Shown: piece by piece, positions 37,880-48,321 of the stretch | Layout: every line of letters begins with the position of its first letter | Position numbering within the stretch: the stretch's first letter is position 1 | Origin: Rotaria sordida | Taxonomy: Eukaryota; Rotifera; Eurotatoria; Philodinida; Philodinidae | Assembly: GCA_905250125.1 (NCBI GenBank) | Contig: CAJNOL010000036.1 | Span: 182,929 to 246,928, forward strand | DNA: 64,000 bases | Direction: 5' to 3' | Position numbers and translations under genes: made by a program | Notes under the pieces: model-generated | What the model saw: only the letters and a program-made list of their open reading frames with translations | Database searches by the model: none | What the model was told of the DNA's origin: nothing

Positions 37880-38641
37880 CAGCCTGTCCACAGGTAATGC
37901 ACTCACCCATTTTAACCTTGTGATTATTATAACTCGATTACTATAGGTGGCAAAGAGCTTAAACTTACACTACAGCAAGATATATGAAAGTTCTAGGTTC
38001 ACTAAAATTTTCATTTCGTTTGGTCAAACTGCGACGATTCTAGAAGGATAGAAAGTCGTGGTAACACACTCATTCAAAAGGATTCTTTCGATCAGAGCCA
38101 CTCAAAAAAGTTCACATTTCTAAAACTTTTCTCGCTCTGAACAAAATGCTTTTATCTGTGTTTGAAGCTAAGACAACAGACCTGATGATGGTGAAATGTG
38201 TTTTTTGGAAGCTTATTCTTACAAAGAATTATCACCAAAACATTACAGTAACGCACTCATCAATGTTTTTTGAGCTCCTTAAAAAAGCACATTTTTTTAT
38301 AGTTTTGACAACAATAGAAGTTGATTCATTGATGTCAAATTGTAGCTCACTCTTCGATAATACCACTATTATTTCTATTTTTTTAAATGATAAAGTAGTG
38401 TTTGAAATATGATAACAGACAATAAGGTCCTTTTTTCATCGTTTTTGCATAAAAGATGCTTGATTTTTGGCTGGTGATCACTATTTCTTTTCGTCATTAT
38501 CGAAAACAAATGAAATCTATCAATAGGGAATATATGAGAACCTCTAAAACATTTTTGAATGAATAAGTTCGGTGGTCTTATGTTCATGAAATCTTCCACT
38601 CAACTTTGATCACATTGGACTGTCGTTAGCTGGGCAAGCTG
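37880..38641. mobile_element. Possible Tc1/mariner-like non-autonomous element flanked by TA
   Basis: Starts CAGCCTGTCCA after TA (37878-37879) and ends with TGGGCAAGCTG before TA (38642-38643). The end of about 12 bp is inverted with two mismatches. Internal partial repeats (aacacactcatt near 38062 and aacgcactcatc near 38250) suggest rearrangement. No transposase. Confidence 0.45.
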
Positions 38642-38883
38642 TATAATAGGCATCTACATTCATTGAAGATTATGTTGAAAAAAAATATACAAGAAAACTC
38701 CCATCACTTAACATAATGTCGTGACGCTTAGTAGCTTTAATCTTGACAAGCATTTATCATATATTAGTAGTTCCCTGTCCACTTAATTTTATTAATTACA
38801 AAAAATAAAAAGTAATTCATTAAATCATGTTAAAATAAATTTTTTTTAGAAGCTGTCATCAATGATTTCGAACAATAAGTAAA

Positions 38884-39087
38884 CTAGATCGTATTCGGAT
38901 TTCAGTCGATTGCAAAACACGATACGAAGCTACAAATGTCGATGGTCGAAAAAATCGATATATCATAAAAAATGAAAATTCTTTTATATTATTAGTTACG
39001 AAACGTTTTTGTCCGAAAGATTTTTACGCTTTATTAGAATCAGGGCTTTTTCGTTGTTTTGAATTGGAAAAGTTATGTTTCCCTTAA
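38884..39087 (+). other. Orphan exon-like open frame (68 codons, no start Met)
   Basis: An open frame with non-repetitive, protein-like composition (for example CKTRYEATNVDGRK, FILLVTKRFCPKDF, LLESGLFRCFELEK) ends in TAA at 39085. It follows an AG that could serve as an acceptor and lacks an ATG. It may be the last exon of a lost gene or a transposon fragment. I do not recognise the family. Confidence 0.35.
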
Positions 39088-40018
39088 CCAACTGATCAAA
39101 GTCAAAATGAAAGTGAAAAGTATCCTTTCTGAAATTCATTATTAAGAGAATTCTATTAACAGATATCAACATGTTTCTAGTGAATATTGTCGATCAATAA
39201 TTTGATTTTCTTTCTGATTCATTATTTATTATCAGCTATATTCACACCTGTCTTAGCTATAAGCAAAGAGAGTAACGGTTAGTTTTTGTTGCTCTTATCG
39301 TTTTAATTATCGTGAAACTTAAGGACATTCTAAGTCTTTAAAAGTGTGTTGTTTTCGAGTTTTATTCATAAGGAAACGGAATACTCACGGGAAGGTTCAA
39401 AACAAACAACGGCATCAGTTTTACCTACATATTTTCCCGTAGTGTTTCAGCAAGTATTTTCTGAGTTGCTGTTCTCAAGTCTATTGCGACATAAAATGAC
39501 AACTTTTTATACATGTATCAGGAAAATCAAAAGGATACTCGCGAAGGACTACATACAGTAGTCGAAAGAAGTCCCGCTGCCATGTAAAAAGGTACAGAAG
39601 CTCCAATCCTTTTGTTTGCTATTTTGACTATAAATAGAGCTCGATAAACCTTGATCGAAAGCTGCAACCCGAAGTCGGTAGGCCTTAATACAAAGAATTT
39701 ATGATGAAAACATTGTTTTTTCCCTAGGATCTAAAAAAGCTTTCTTGACACTTTTTTGGTTTTCCACTATTTAAATGTGTTCTAAACAATTAAACCTCAC
39801 CAGTGACAGAGTTCTACACAAGCAGAATTTAAGAATTCTGCTTTGTATATGCGCACTTATGGAACCTCTCATATGTAGATTTAAATAAAAAGAATTCCGC
39901 TGAAGATTCTGTTTTTCCATCAGAATTCTGAACTACTAATAGAACTTTGCAAGATCCTACCACTTACCCTTGCTACTATAATTCATATTTATTTTAACAT
40001 AAAAAATAAAGAGTTATA

Positions 40019-40581
40019 CAGGGTGGCCCAAAAGTGATGCACCCAACAAAAAAATTGAATATCTCCATTAAGGCTTAAGTAAACAAGCTGATTTTTTGTC
40101 AATAATAAAGGTATGTTCAAGGTTTATATCTATAAAGATAAGCCTAGAGAGACCGTTCGTTAAGTATCACCAGTAATCGCAACAAAAAAATTTTACTTTT
40201 CTACAGATAGGAAAAAAACAATGTACAAGTCGGTACAAAAGTCACTTTACCGAGTAAAAATTGAATGTCTCGATTACGGTTCGAGCAAACCAGCTGATTT
40301 TTTTATCAATGATAGAGGCATGTTCAAGCTTTATATTCATAAAGACATACCTAGAAAGATCCTTTGTCAAGTCAATTGGTTTTTTTTCTTATCTATAAAA
40401 AAGTAAAATTTTTTTGTTGAGATTACTGGTAATATTTAACGAATGGTCTCTCTAGGCTTGTCTTTATCGATATAAACCTTGAACATACCTCTATCATTGA
40501 CAAAAAAATCAGCTCGTTTGCTCAAGCCTTAATGGAGATATTCAATTTTTTTGTTGGGTGTGTGACTTTTGGGTCACCCAG
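40019..40581. mobile_element. Tc1/mariner-type MITE with three copies of one arm
   Basis: Ends CAGGGTGGCCC and GGGTCACCCAG are inverted and flanked by TA on both sides (40017-40018 and 40582-40583). Arms of about 190 bp (40019-40210 and 40380-40581) are inverted. The middle 40219-40376 is a third, more diverged copy in the left-arm orientation, sharing aagctgattttt / cagctgattttt and ggtatgttcaagg / ggcatgttcaagc. TA duplication and a CAGGGTG terminus fit the Tc1/mariner group. Confidence 0.8.
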
Positions 40582-40876
40582 TATTTATTTTTGAATACAA
40601 TATTTTTTTGATAATCTTAATGGCATTAATTTATATCTACGTTCAATTTCATTTATGCGTAAATCAAATTATCACTATTTAAATTCAAAAATAGATATCA
40701 ATTATTTTTCTGTAATTTACATTTACTTTCAATTCATTTATGCGTAAATCAAACTTTCAGCACTCAAATTCAAAAATAGACATCAATTATTCTTTCTGTA
40801 ATTTATATTTAAAAGTAAATCTAAAGTGTGATAATTTATATTTAAGTTCAATTTCATTTATGCGTAAATTAAATTA

Positions 40877-41463
40877 TTAATAGCTATTTCAAAAACGAAA
40901 AAGGGTGAGTATTTTTCGAATACCTTTTCATAGAAACTAGATAGAGAGGTTCGGTTTTCACAGTTTAAAAGAGGAGATGAAACTGCATCGAATAGTTTAT
41001 GTCAGATTTTTCTGACCAGTTTTCTCAGAATCTCACGAATTTTTTTGAAAAAATCCAAGTTCTTGAATAGGTTTATAAGGTTGATTTTTTTTAGTTGAAT
41101 AATGAGAAAAACGGTCAATTTTCTATGAGAATCTGTCCATAACATGCAGCAAAATATATATAACTCATGATTGGTTAAAGCTTACAACATAGGACTTAGA
41201 GGAATTTATAGATCTTCAGCTAATGATTCTAGTGCATTTCTGAAAATTGAGATCGTAAAACTTTTACATTAAATAATTTTTTGTGTTTAATAAACTTGAT
41301 ACTACACTCGAAGAAAACTTGTCAGAAAAATCTGATATAGACTATTCAATGCAGTTTCATCTCCTCTTTTAAACGTTCAAAACTGAACGTCTCTATCTGG
41401 TTTCTATCAAAAGTTATTCAAAAAGTACTCACCCTTTTTCTTTTTTGAAATGGGTATTAGTAG
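40877..41463. mobile_element. Inverted-repeat element, about 140-bp arms
   Basis: About 40877-41025 and 41318-41463 are inverted. Shared blocks are aaaaagggtgagta, gaggagatgaaactgca and gtcagaaaaatctgat. The middle is AT-rich with no gene. It sits between the mariner-type MITE and the larger palindrome. Confidence 0.7.
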
Positions 41464-41633
41464 TTTAAATTCAAAAATAGATATCAATTATTTTCTTTGT
41501 GGTTTATATTTCAGAATAAAAACAGAATTCTAAGCAGAATTATGTTTAGTGTCACAAGGTAAGAGTATCTATTGGAGCACAATTATGCTAGAAAATCAGA
41601 ATTTTGCTTGAATTGTGCTGGAAAAATAAAATA

Positions 41634-42263
41634 CTGACTAGGGAACATTCTCAAATGTCACATCGCTTTTGAGTCGAGTGTATGCGCATCATATAGACCA
41701 AAATGATCTATGAATACTCTGAAAAAAGTTCGTGCCGCTAGCTTATTACTGCCGAGATATTGCATTTTTACTGTATGTATAAGTAAAAAGCCGTGGTCCC
41801 TCTCAGGAACACTAGGAAAATTGAGTTTCGAATTTCAACTTGAAACTTTGTACAGAAACAGGTCTCAATGAGAATAGTTTATTGTGAAAGTTTAAGATCT
41901 TTTGATTGCTCCTACTCTGAAATAAGAACATCAGAATCTGCTGGTGTGTATAAGCTATTTTACCATAGCTGTATCTTAGGGTAGGAACAACGAAAAGATC
42001 TGAAACTTTCACAATAAACTATTCTCACTAAGGCTTATCTCTGTGGAAAGTTTCAAGTCGAAATTCTAAACTTAGTTTTTCTAATGTTCCTCAGGGGAAC
42101 CACAGCTTTTTTTCTTAAACATACAGTAAAAATGCAATATCTCGGCAGTAATAAGCTAGCGGCACGAACTTTTTTCAGAGTATTCACAGATCATTAGGAC
42201 CTGCAGAATGCGCATACACTCGACTCAAAAGCGATGTGACAGTTGAGAATGTTCCCTCGTCAG
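41634..42263. mobile_element. Palindromic element, about 280-bp arms, loop about 70 bp
   Basis: Ends ctgactagggaacattc and gaatgttccctcgtcag are inverted. The arms match for about 280 bp, including cttttgagtcgagtgtatg, gaacttttttcagagtatt and caataaactattctca. The element interrupts the GAATTC-rich minisatellite, since repeat units resume on both sides. Confidence 0.8.
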
Positions 42264-42274
42264 CAGAGTTTTGA

Positions 42275-42600
42275 TTTGTATGCAAGAAGAAGTGTGTAGG
42301 ATCTTAAAAAGTTCTGATACAGTTTCAGAATTTTGCTTGAGTTCTACTGAAAAAACAGAATTCTAAGCAGAATTATGTTCAGTATTTAAAAGTAAGTATA
42401 AGCCTTCAGGTATAATTCTGTTAGTGACTCAGAATTCTGGTTTGATTCTGCTGTAAAAACAGAATTCTTAGCAGAATTTTCATTTAGATACATCAATATG
42501 TATGTAGGGTCTGTCAAAATTCTGATAGTGAATCAGAATTGTGCGTCAATTCTACTAGAAAAATAGAATTCTAAGCAGATTTCTTTTTGGTATCTAAAAG
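42275..42600. repeat. Minisatellite with GAATTC-containing units
   Basis: Three to four tandem units of about 90-100 bp, each with tcagaatt...gattctact and agaattctaagcagaa segments, at about 42320, 42430 and 42530. A related unit lies at 41511-41635 before the inserted palindrome. Confidence 0.65.
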
Positions 42601-42702
42601 TAGGTATGCATAAGGCAGAATTCTTAAGTTCTGCTTGTGGAGGATTCTACTGGCACTCTTCAATCGTACAAGTTACACCATTTAGATAGGAAAAGTCTGA
42701 CT

Positions 42703-43300
42703 ATTACCTGTTTAAAAAAACACAATGGCCGTGAGTATTTATGCAATAACTAAAGACTGGGAAGAGCTATAGAGCTGCGGTTTTCACCAGTCAAAAGAGG
42801 AGATCTCGAGGCGTCTTTTTTCCAATATTATATAAGACGAAATCATTTTAAAATCAACCATTTTTACAAAACATCGAAAACATATATAAAAATAATTTAT
42901 CATTCAGATCAAATTTTGATAAAAAGTAAGAAAATTTGCTTAAAAATTAAAAGAAATTCATATTTTTCGAAAGACTAAATAGACAATTTATTGGCTTAAC
43001 ATTAGGATGTGTAAAGATAATCATTTAAGTTATATCTTAAACTATGGATCTGAAGTTCATCTATCTAAATCACGTATTAATATGAAAATTTCATCTGAAT
43101 AACAGACTGTTTTCATATATTCTTTTGCAACGTTTTGCAGAAATGATTGATTTTAAAATAAATTTGTTTTCTATAATATTAGAGACAAAGACGTCTAGAT
43201 GTTTCCTCTTTCGACTGGTGAAAACCGCAGCTCTGTAGTACTTTCCGTTCTCGAGTTACTGCATAAATACCTGTGACCATTATTTTTTTAAACAAGCAAT
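42703..43300. mobile_element. Inverted-repeat element, about 110-bp arms
   Basis: Left attacctgtttaaaaaaa through gagtatttatgca and gcggttttcaccagt (42703-42815) is the reverse complement of 43190-43300 (actggtgaaaaccgc, tgcataaatac, ttttttaaacaagcaat). The interior is AT-rich and non-coding. The gaggaga and ggttttcac words are shared with the element at 40877-41463, suggesting related families. Confidence 0.7.
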
Positions 43301-43384
43301 AATAAACAAGTTATTTTTTTAAAATTTACTCCAAAGCATGTTAAGGCAATAATTGAAAACTTCTCTTCTCTTAAGGTCATCCTT

Positions 43385-43600
43385 CCACTTAAAAATCGAT
43401 CTTGGACCCAGTACATTCAAACCACATGAGATATTCAGAACATGTGGAAGTAGCAGAGGATACGATATGGTACAATTTTCAGTCCTATGTCATGACTTTT
43501 TCGAGAGGTATTGAACAAACAAGAGTACAATATAACTCATTTGACTACTCAAAATTGTCTAAAGGCCTTCATTCTATATATGGTGCTCGAGATTCACAAT
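43385..43600. repeat. Dispersed repeat copy related to 14.35-14.5 kb
   Basis: The plus strand here aligns with the minus strand of about 14330-14500. Conserved blocks include aatcgatct, gagatattcag-like sequence, aattttcag, gtcatga and gaacaaacaag. Conceptual translations of both also align weakly (GIEQTRVQY against GDIGQTRVKY). That could reflect a former coding region or simply shared DNA. Confidence 0.5.
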
Positions 43601-43630
43601 TTTAGTAAATTTTATTTTCGATTTATTTAG

Positions 43631-44082
43631 TGTTGTTGGGTAAAGCACGTCGAACTACCCATGAACAACTACTTTTCCAATTTTTGGAGACAAGTTGTTT
43701 CCGGAAATATTGGGAAAAGAATACTAAATTCTCAATATCATTAATTATCATTGTCCGTTATCATAGATATGTAAAAATTTCATTTTTTTTTCACTTTGTA
43801 GAATATTATAGAAGTTATTTCCTGATTCTATAGACGAAATCGACCAAAAACAAATTTGTACACAGAAGATTTTCTTTTGGTCCATTTCATCTACAGAATC
43901 AAGAAATAATCTTTATAATATTTTACAAAGTGAAAAAAGCATATTTAGATATCTGTGATAATGGACGACTCTAATTATGATATTTAGAATTTAGTCTTTT
44001 TCTCCAATATTTCCAGGAAAACTAGTTTCCAAAACATTGAAAAAGTAGTTTTTCATAGGTAGCTTGAAGTGTTCTATCCAAT
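43631..44082. mobile_element. Palindromic element, about 220-bp arms
   Basis: 43631-43855 is the reverse complement of 43872-44082 with a loop of under 20 bp. Matched words include acttttccaa / attgaaaaagt, gaaatattggga / tccaatatttcc and tcactttgta / acaaagtga. No coding content. Confidence 0.75.
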
Positions 44083-46166
44083 GATACTAAATAAATCGAA
44101 AACAAAAACTTACTGAAATGTTGAATTTTTGGCACGTTACTTACTAGTTTTTGTTTGAAAGAGTATGTGTGAATGCAGGATATGACATAGTCCACTCTCT
44201 TTTTCAAATTCTTACTTTTTAAGCAGCGAAAATGGATTGAAAGTTCATAGTCATGTAAAACGCAAAAGAAATGAAGTTCTAATAATAAAAGTATTCTGTT
44301 ATATAATAGTGAAACTATCATGTCGTGCATGTTGACATACTCTTTGAAACAGTAAGAAAAATATGATATATAGAATTAACACCCACACAGAAGTGTAAGT
44401 TGTACGATCAGAAAAAACACATAAACAAAGAAAAAGTAACAACGGATTTCCTGCTCTTTCTTTAAAAAGAACATCTTTCAAGCAGAAAATGATGGAAGTC
44501 ATTTAAAATTTTTAGAAAAAACGCGATGCCAAATAATAAATCATGTCGTGTATGAAAGATTAAATCTTGGACTATCTAACCCTGCATCTATCTCAGTTTT
44601 TTATCTTTTGTTTTGATGAGAATTGACTTTTTTTTAAGGGTAGCGTTACCTTAAACAAAAGTATTCATAACTATGTCGAGACCACCAGCATCAAGAGCAA
44701 ACAGATCTTTATTTTTTTTGGAAAAATAGAAATTCGCAATTTAATAATTCAATAGATGTTAATTTCATAAATTATACATCACCATCGAAAAATAGTTGAA
44801 AAGTTCAGCAAGATCAGAATTAGTATGCAAGACAAGCGATAAATGCATCACAACATACAAAGTGAAAGTCGATTATTTATTAAAGATCACAAAAATTACA
44901 ATATTTAATTTAAAATAAGCATATATATATATAAAACATGAGAAATATAAGTCGATTGTTTTCAAATAAAATAATTCTAGAAGCATTGTAACTACTTAAA
45001 TTCTACTTAATATCCAGAGTATAAGTTTCATTCAAAGTTGATTAGTATCATGATTCATATCGAATAGCACTTACAATCTAATTTGTATTGATTATTGATT
45101 ATTTTCATTTGAAAACCTTCAATTCTTTTTTTTTTCTAAAATTTTTACTAGAATCAAAGAAAAGAAGTAAGTAAACATTTAATTTATTTCATCGAGAAGC
45201 CATGAAAATATTTTTTAGATATTGATAAATTTAATACATAATAAACTTTGATCATTTTTCTTTTGTTGTTTAAGTTAGGAGTGCAACAAATCCAAATCTT
45301 GAGATTTGATATTTTCTGGTTTGGATTTGCTATGATTTTATAAGATAAAGCATCATTAAAAATGTTCTACTATAACTTGGTATATGCAGAAAAAGATTTT
45401 TGGATTTGAAACAAAAACCTTCCTATTTGTGTTTGGGTTTGCTTCTGGGTAAAAATAAGATTAATAATTCGAAATTCCATAAAGCTTATCAAATTGGAAA
45501 CTATTTATGTAGATTTGATTCCAAAGCAAATCTATGCCTCAAATTCAAACTCAAATATCAAGACTTTCGTCCTCAATTCCAAACTCAAAACTATTTCTTT
45601 TTTCTAATTTAATTGTCTATTTCTCAATAGAAGAAAATTGAATCGACTCAAATTTTGCTTGTTTAAAACTAAATGAATCAAGTTCAGTAAATTAACAAAA
45701 TTTATCAACTTGACTTCGATATAGTGTTCAAAAAAATTTTAAGATTATCTTTCCATTTCGTAATTGTTTAAAAGAATTCTCTATCTGATAAGTATTGTTA
45801 GAGGATAATCTGAATGGAAGAGCAGAATCTTATTTATTTACATATTGAAATTATATCTCAATAGAAATGAATTGAACATTCTGTAAATTAATGCCATAGA
45901 TTGTATTTTACCTAAAGAATCTCAAGTTCAGTAAGAGAATCTTTTGACTCAATTTGCTGTTTGAAGACACCAAAAATTTCTAATTTGTTCTATAAATAAT
46001 CAATCATATTTCTTTGGAATCTGAATCAATAGTAAAGTTGATTATACGATGGAACATTTGATCAAATGACTTAAAAAGCATTACAATTAGTTTTTTGTGT
46101 TCAATAAATATTCAGCATCTTACCATTTTATCCAATCACTTTCTTTATTCTAAAATGATATTCTAG
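44083..46166. other. AT-rich interval, no gene seen
   Basis: Low-complexity sequence. At 45290-45590 there are scattered ggatttg / caaatcc words, possibly an eroded repeat. No credible ORF. Confidence 0.45.
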
Positions 46167-46411
46167 CCACTTGACTGTTAAGTTTTGCAAAACTATCTAG
46201 TAAACTTTTTTGTGAAAACAACTTTTGATACACAGAAGCGTAATCGAATAATCGATATAAAACATTAGAATCGGTAGAATGAGCTCCAGTAGGTGCAAGA
46301 TGTTAGAGTCGACACATAGCATACAAAGAAAATAGAGTTAAGGAATCATAGTTTTCATCGTTTCCATAAAGATTGCTTTGACGAGTATACTCATCGTTAA
46401 CAGTCAAGTGG
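46167..46411. mobile_element. Small MITE with 15-bp inverted ends
   Basis: ccacttgactgttaa at 46167-46181 and ttaacagtcaagtgg at 46397-46411 are perfect inverted repeats 245 bp apart. The right end lies within about 20 bp of the first coding-like exon of the following pseudogene. No target duplication is evident. Confidence 0.55.
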
Positions 46412-46429
46412 TTAAATTATTTATTTAGG

Positions 46430-48314
46430 TCAAATTAAATATGTAACACGTTGGATAAGTGAAGGATATGATATTGGCTCATTTTCATTATCTCGTTCAT
46501 TTTCTATCGAAAATTATCTTCGTTTATTTCTTGCTTTATATGATAGATGTAAATGGTCATCAAATAATACAATTCGTACTTTTAAATATTTATTAGAAAA
46601 TCGACATCAACATCAAAATCTTTTTTCATTAAATAAAGAAGAAAAATGGTTAATTGATTTGGCTATTTCAAAAGATATTGGAAAAGAATTGTTTATAGAA
46701 AAACTCCTAAAAGAAGGAAATGAAGATAGTCGTCGATTATTTGAAATGTATTCTCAATTAACAACATCACTTTCTCTTCATTTAATATCCCAATATGAAC
46801 GTCATGGAATAATTCAAGCTAAACAACATTTATCATTCTTTCGTTATCAATTAATGACAGAAAAGATTTTTCATCTTTTTTTATCTTTATTTAAAAAAAC
46901 AGGTTCAGATGTTAATCAACGTCAACTAAATTACTCATTTTTTTTTTCAATGTGCTTTATCAACAAATGAACAATATGTTAAATATGTTCTTCAATGGAT
47001 TGAAAATAGATTTACTAATGAACAAATTATTGTTATTGAATATTTCTTAAGTCAATTATCTTCATCTAATATAAGATTTACTTTAGAAATTTTACCATAT
47101 AATATTCATTCAATTATATCTATTATTGATATTGTTATTTACCATTTACAACAATCAACAAATACTTTACAAATTATTATTTCTTATGGAATATATTTAC
47201 TTCAATCGGCTGAACAGCATCCAAATAAACAACAAAGAGAAATCATTCAACGATTTGCTACGAATATAATCAAACAGTAAGATGAATATATCCAATATAT
47301 TCAACTCAATATAAATCTATCACATAAGATATCATTTCAATTATTGAGAGATTCAATGTCGACGATAAGATAGTCGATCAGTTTAACTATTAAACTAGTG
47401 GTTAGTTTTCTTCCCATTGAATTCTATATAATTACAATGCATGTTTTATCTCTCGCTATTTTCTAATTAACTAATAACCATATTAAAAAAAACACGAAAA
47501 CTTTCTTTTGATTTTCAAAAAGGAAAATTTAGTTTTTTTTTTTTGTTAAATGTCATTTAATGAACACAAATCATTATTTAAATCAAGGAGAAAGAATAGA
47601 ATTGAAAAATTTGAAAAATATCATAAGATTGAATATATCTGATAGAAACTTGAAATGTGAGGAAATAATCGAATTTTATTTGATATTATCGAAAAGAATA
47701 TATTCATTTAATTTAGATGTTATGGAAAGAGTAATAGTCTTACTATTCATACATCATCCATAGGTGAATCTTATCCTGAAACACGTCTTATATTTGCATA
47801 TATTCTTATATCAGATCTATATCCAAAATTAGTTTCAAAATCAATATTAGATGAATTAAATAATTCATTAAATTCACCCATTGTCAAAGCTTGGCGTTTA
47901 CCACAAATTGATTCATTTATTAATTCGTTTTTTACTAAATCTCTTTGTTCATCAACAAAACTTCAATCATCATTTAAAAGCAATATACATTCTTCAATCA
48001 TATCATTTTATTTAAAACAAAAATCAACTCGATTCGAACGAGTTAATCAATTAATTAATAATATTCATCGAATTTTTTTTATTGATCAATATATTCAACG
48101 AATTGTTTTACGTTCTCAACAATATCGACAATTCATTGATCATTTAATTCAAGATAAATCTCTTACTGTTGACAAATTATCAAATGAAGAATGTAAACTT
48201 GCAGTAGCATTAACCTCTGAAGCAAAAAATCTCAAACAATTTGGATTAAATAATATGTCCGATTTCAGGACATCAGTAAATAACCATTTTATTGAAATAA
48301 ATGAACAATCATAA
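46430..48314 (+). pseudogene. Unrecognised helical protein gene, frameshifted
   Basis: Coding-like sequence in pieces. About 46430-46940 is open after an acceptor-like tttag (YVTRWISEGYDIGSFSLSRS... to NQRQLNYSFFF). At the T run near 46940 the frame shifts by one, and about 46945-47279 is open in another frame (FQCALSTNEQYVKYVLQWI... ending QRFATNIIKQ then stop). 47764-48314 is open after ccatag (ESYPETRLIFAYILISDLYP... NNHFIEINEQS stop). The composition is Leu/Ile/Lys-rich and helical, like a HEAT or solenoid protein. I do not recognise it. The missing start, the T-run frameshift and a non-coding stretch of about 480 bp between pieces point to a pseudogene or gene fragment. It ends 7 bp from the end of the Merlin transposase on the other strand. 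Confidence 0.5.
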
Positions 48315-48321
48315 ATCTCAA

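Larger units (their letters stand above)
39799..42658. mobile_element. Composite element bounded by inverted ends, carrying a GAATTC-rich minisatellite
   Basis: 39801-39843 (cagtgacagag...acaagcagaattt) and 42613-42656 (ttctgcttgtgg...ctactggcact) are inverted. Between them lie copies of a unit of about 90-100 bp containing agaattctaagcagaatt. One copy region is near 39880-39960 in reverse orientation, one at about 41511-41635, and a tandem block is at 42275-42600. Three other inverted-repeat elements (40019-40581, about 40877-41463 and 41634-42263) lie inside, so this is a nest. Confidence 0.6.

Noticed and set aside
47560-47763. 67-codon ORF as an exon joining the two halves of the unknown gene
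   Set aside because: No donor in a compatible phase joins it to the downstream piece without a very short (about 32-nt) intron.
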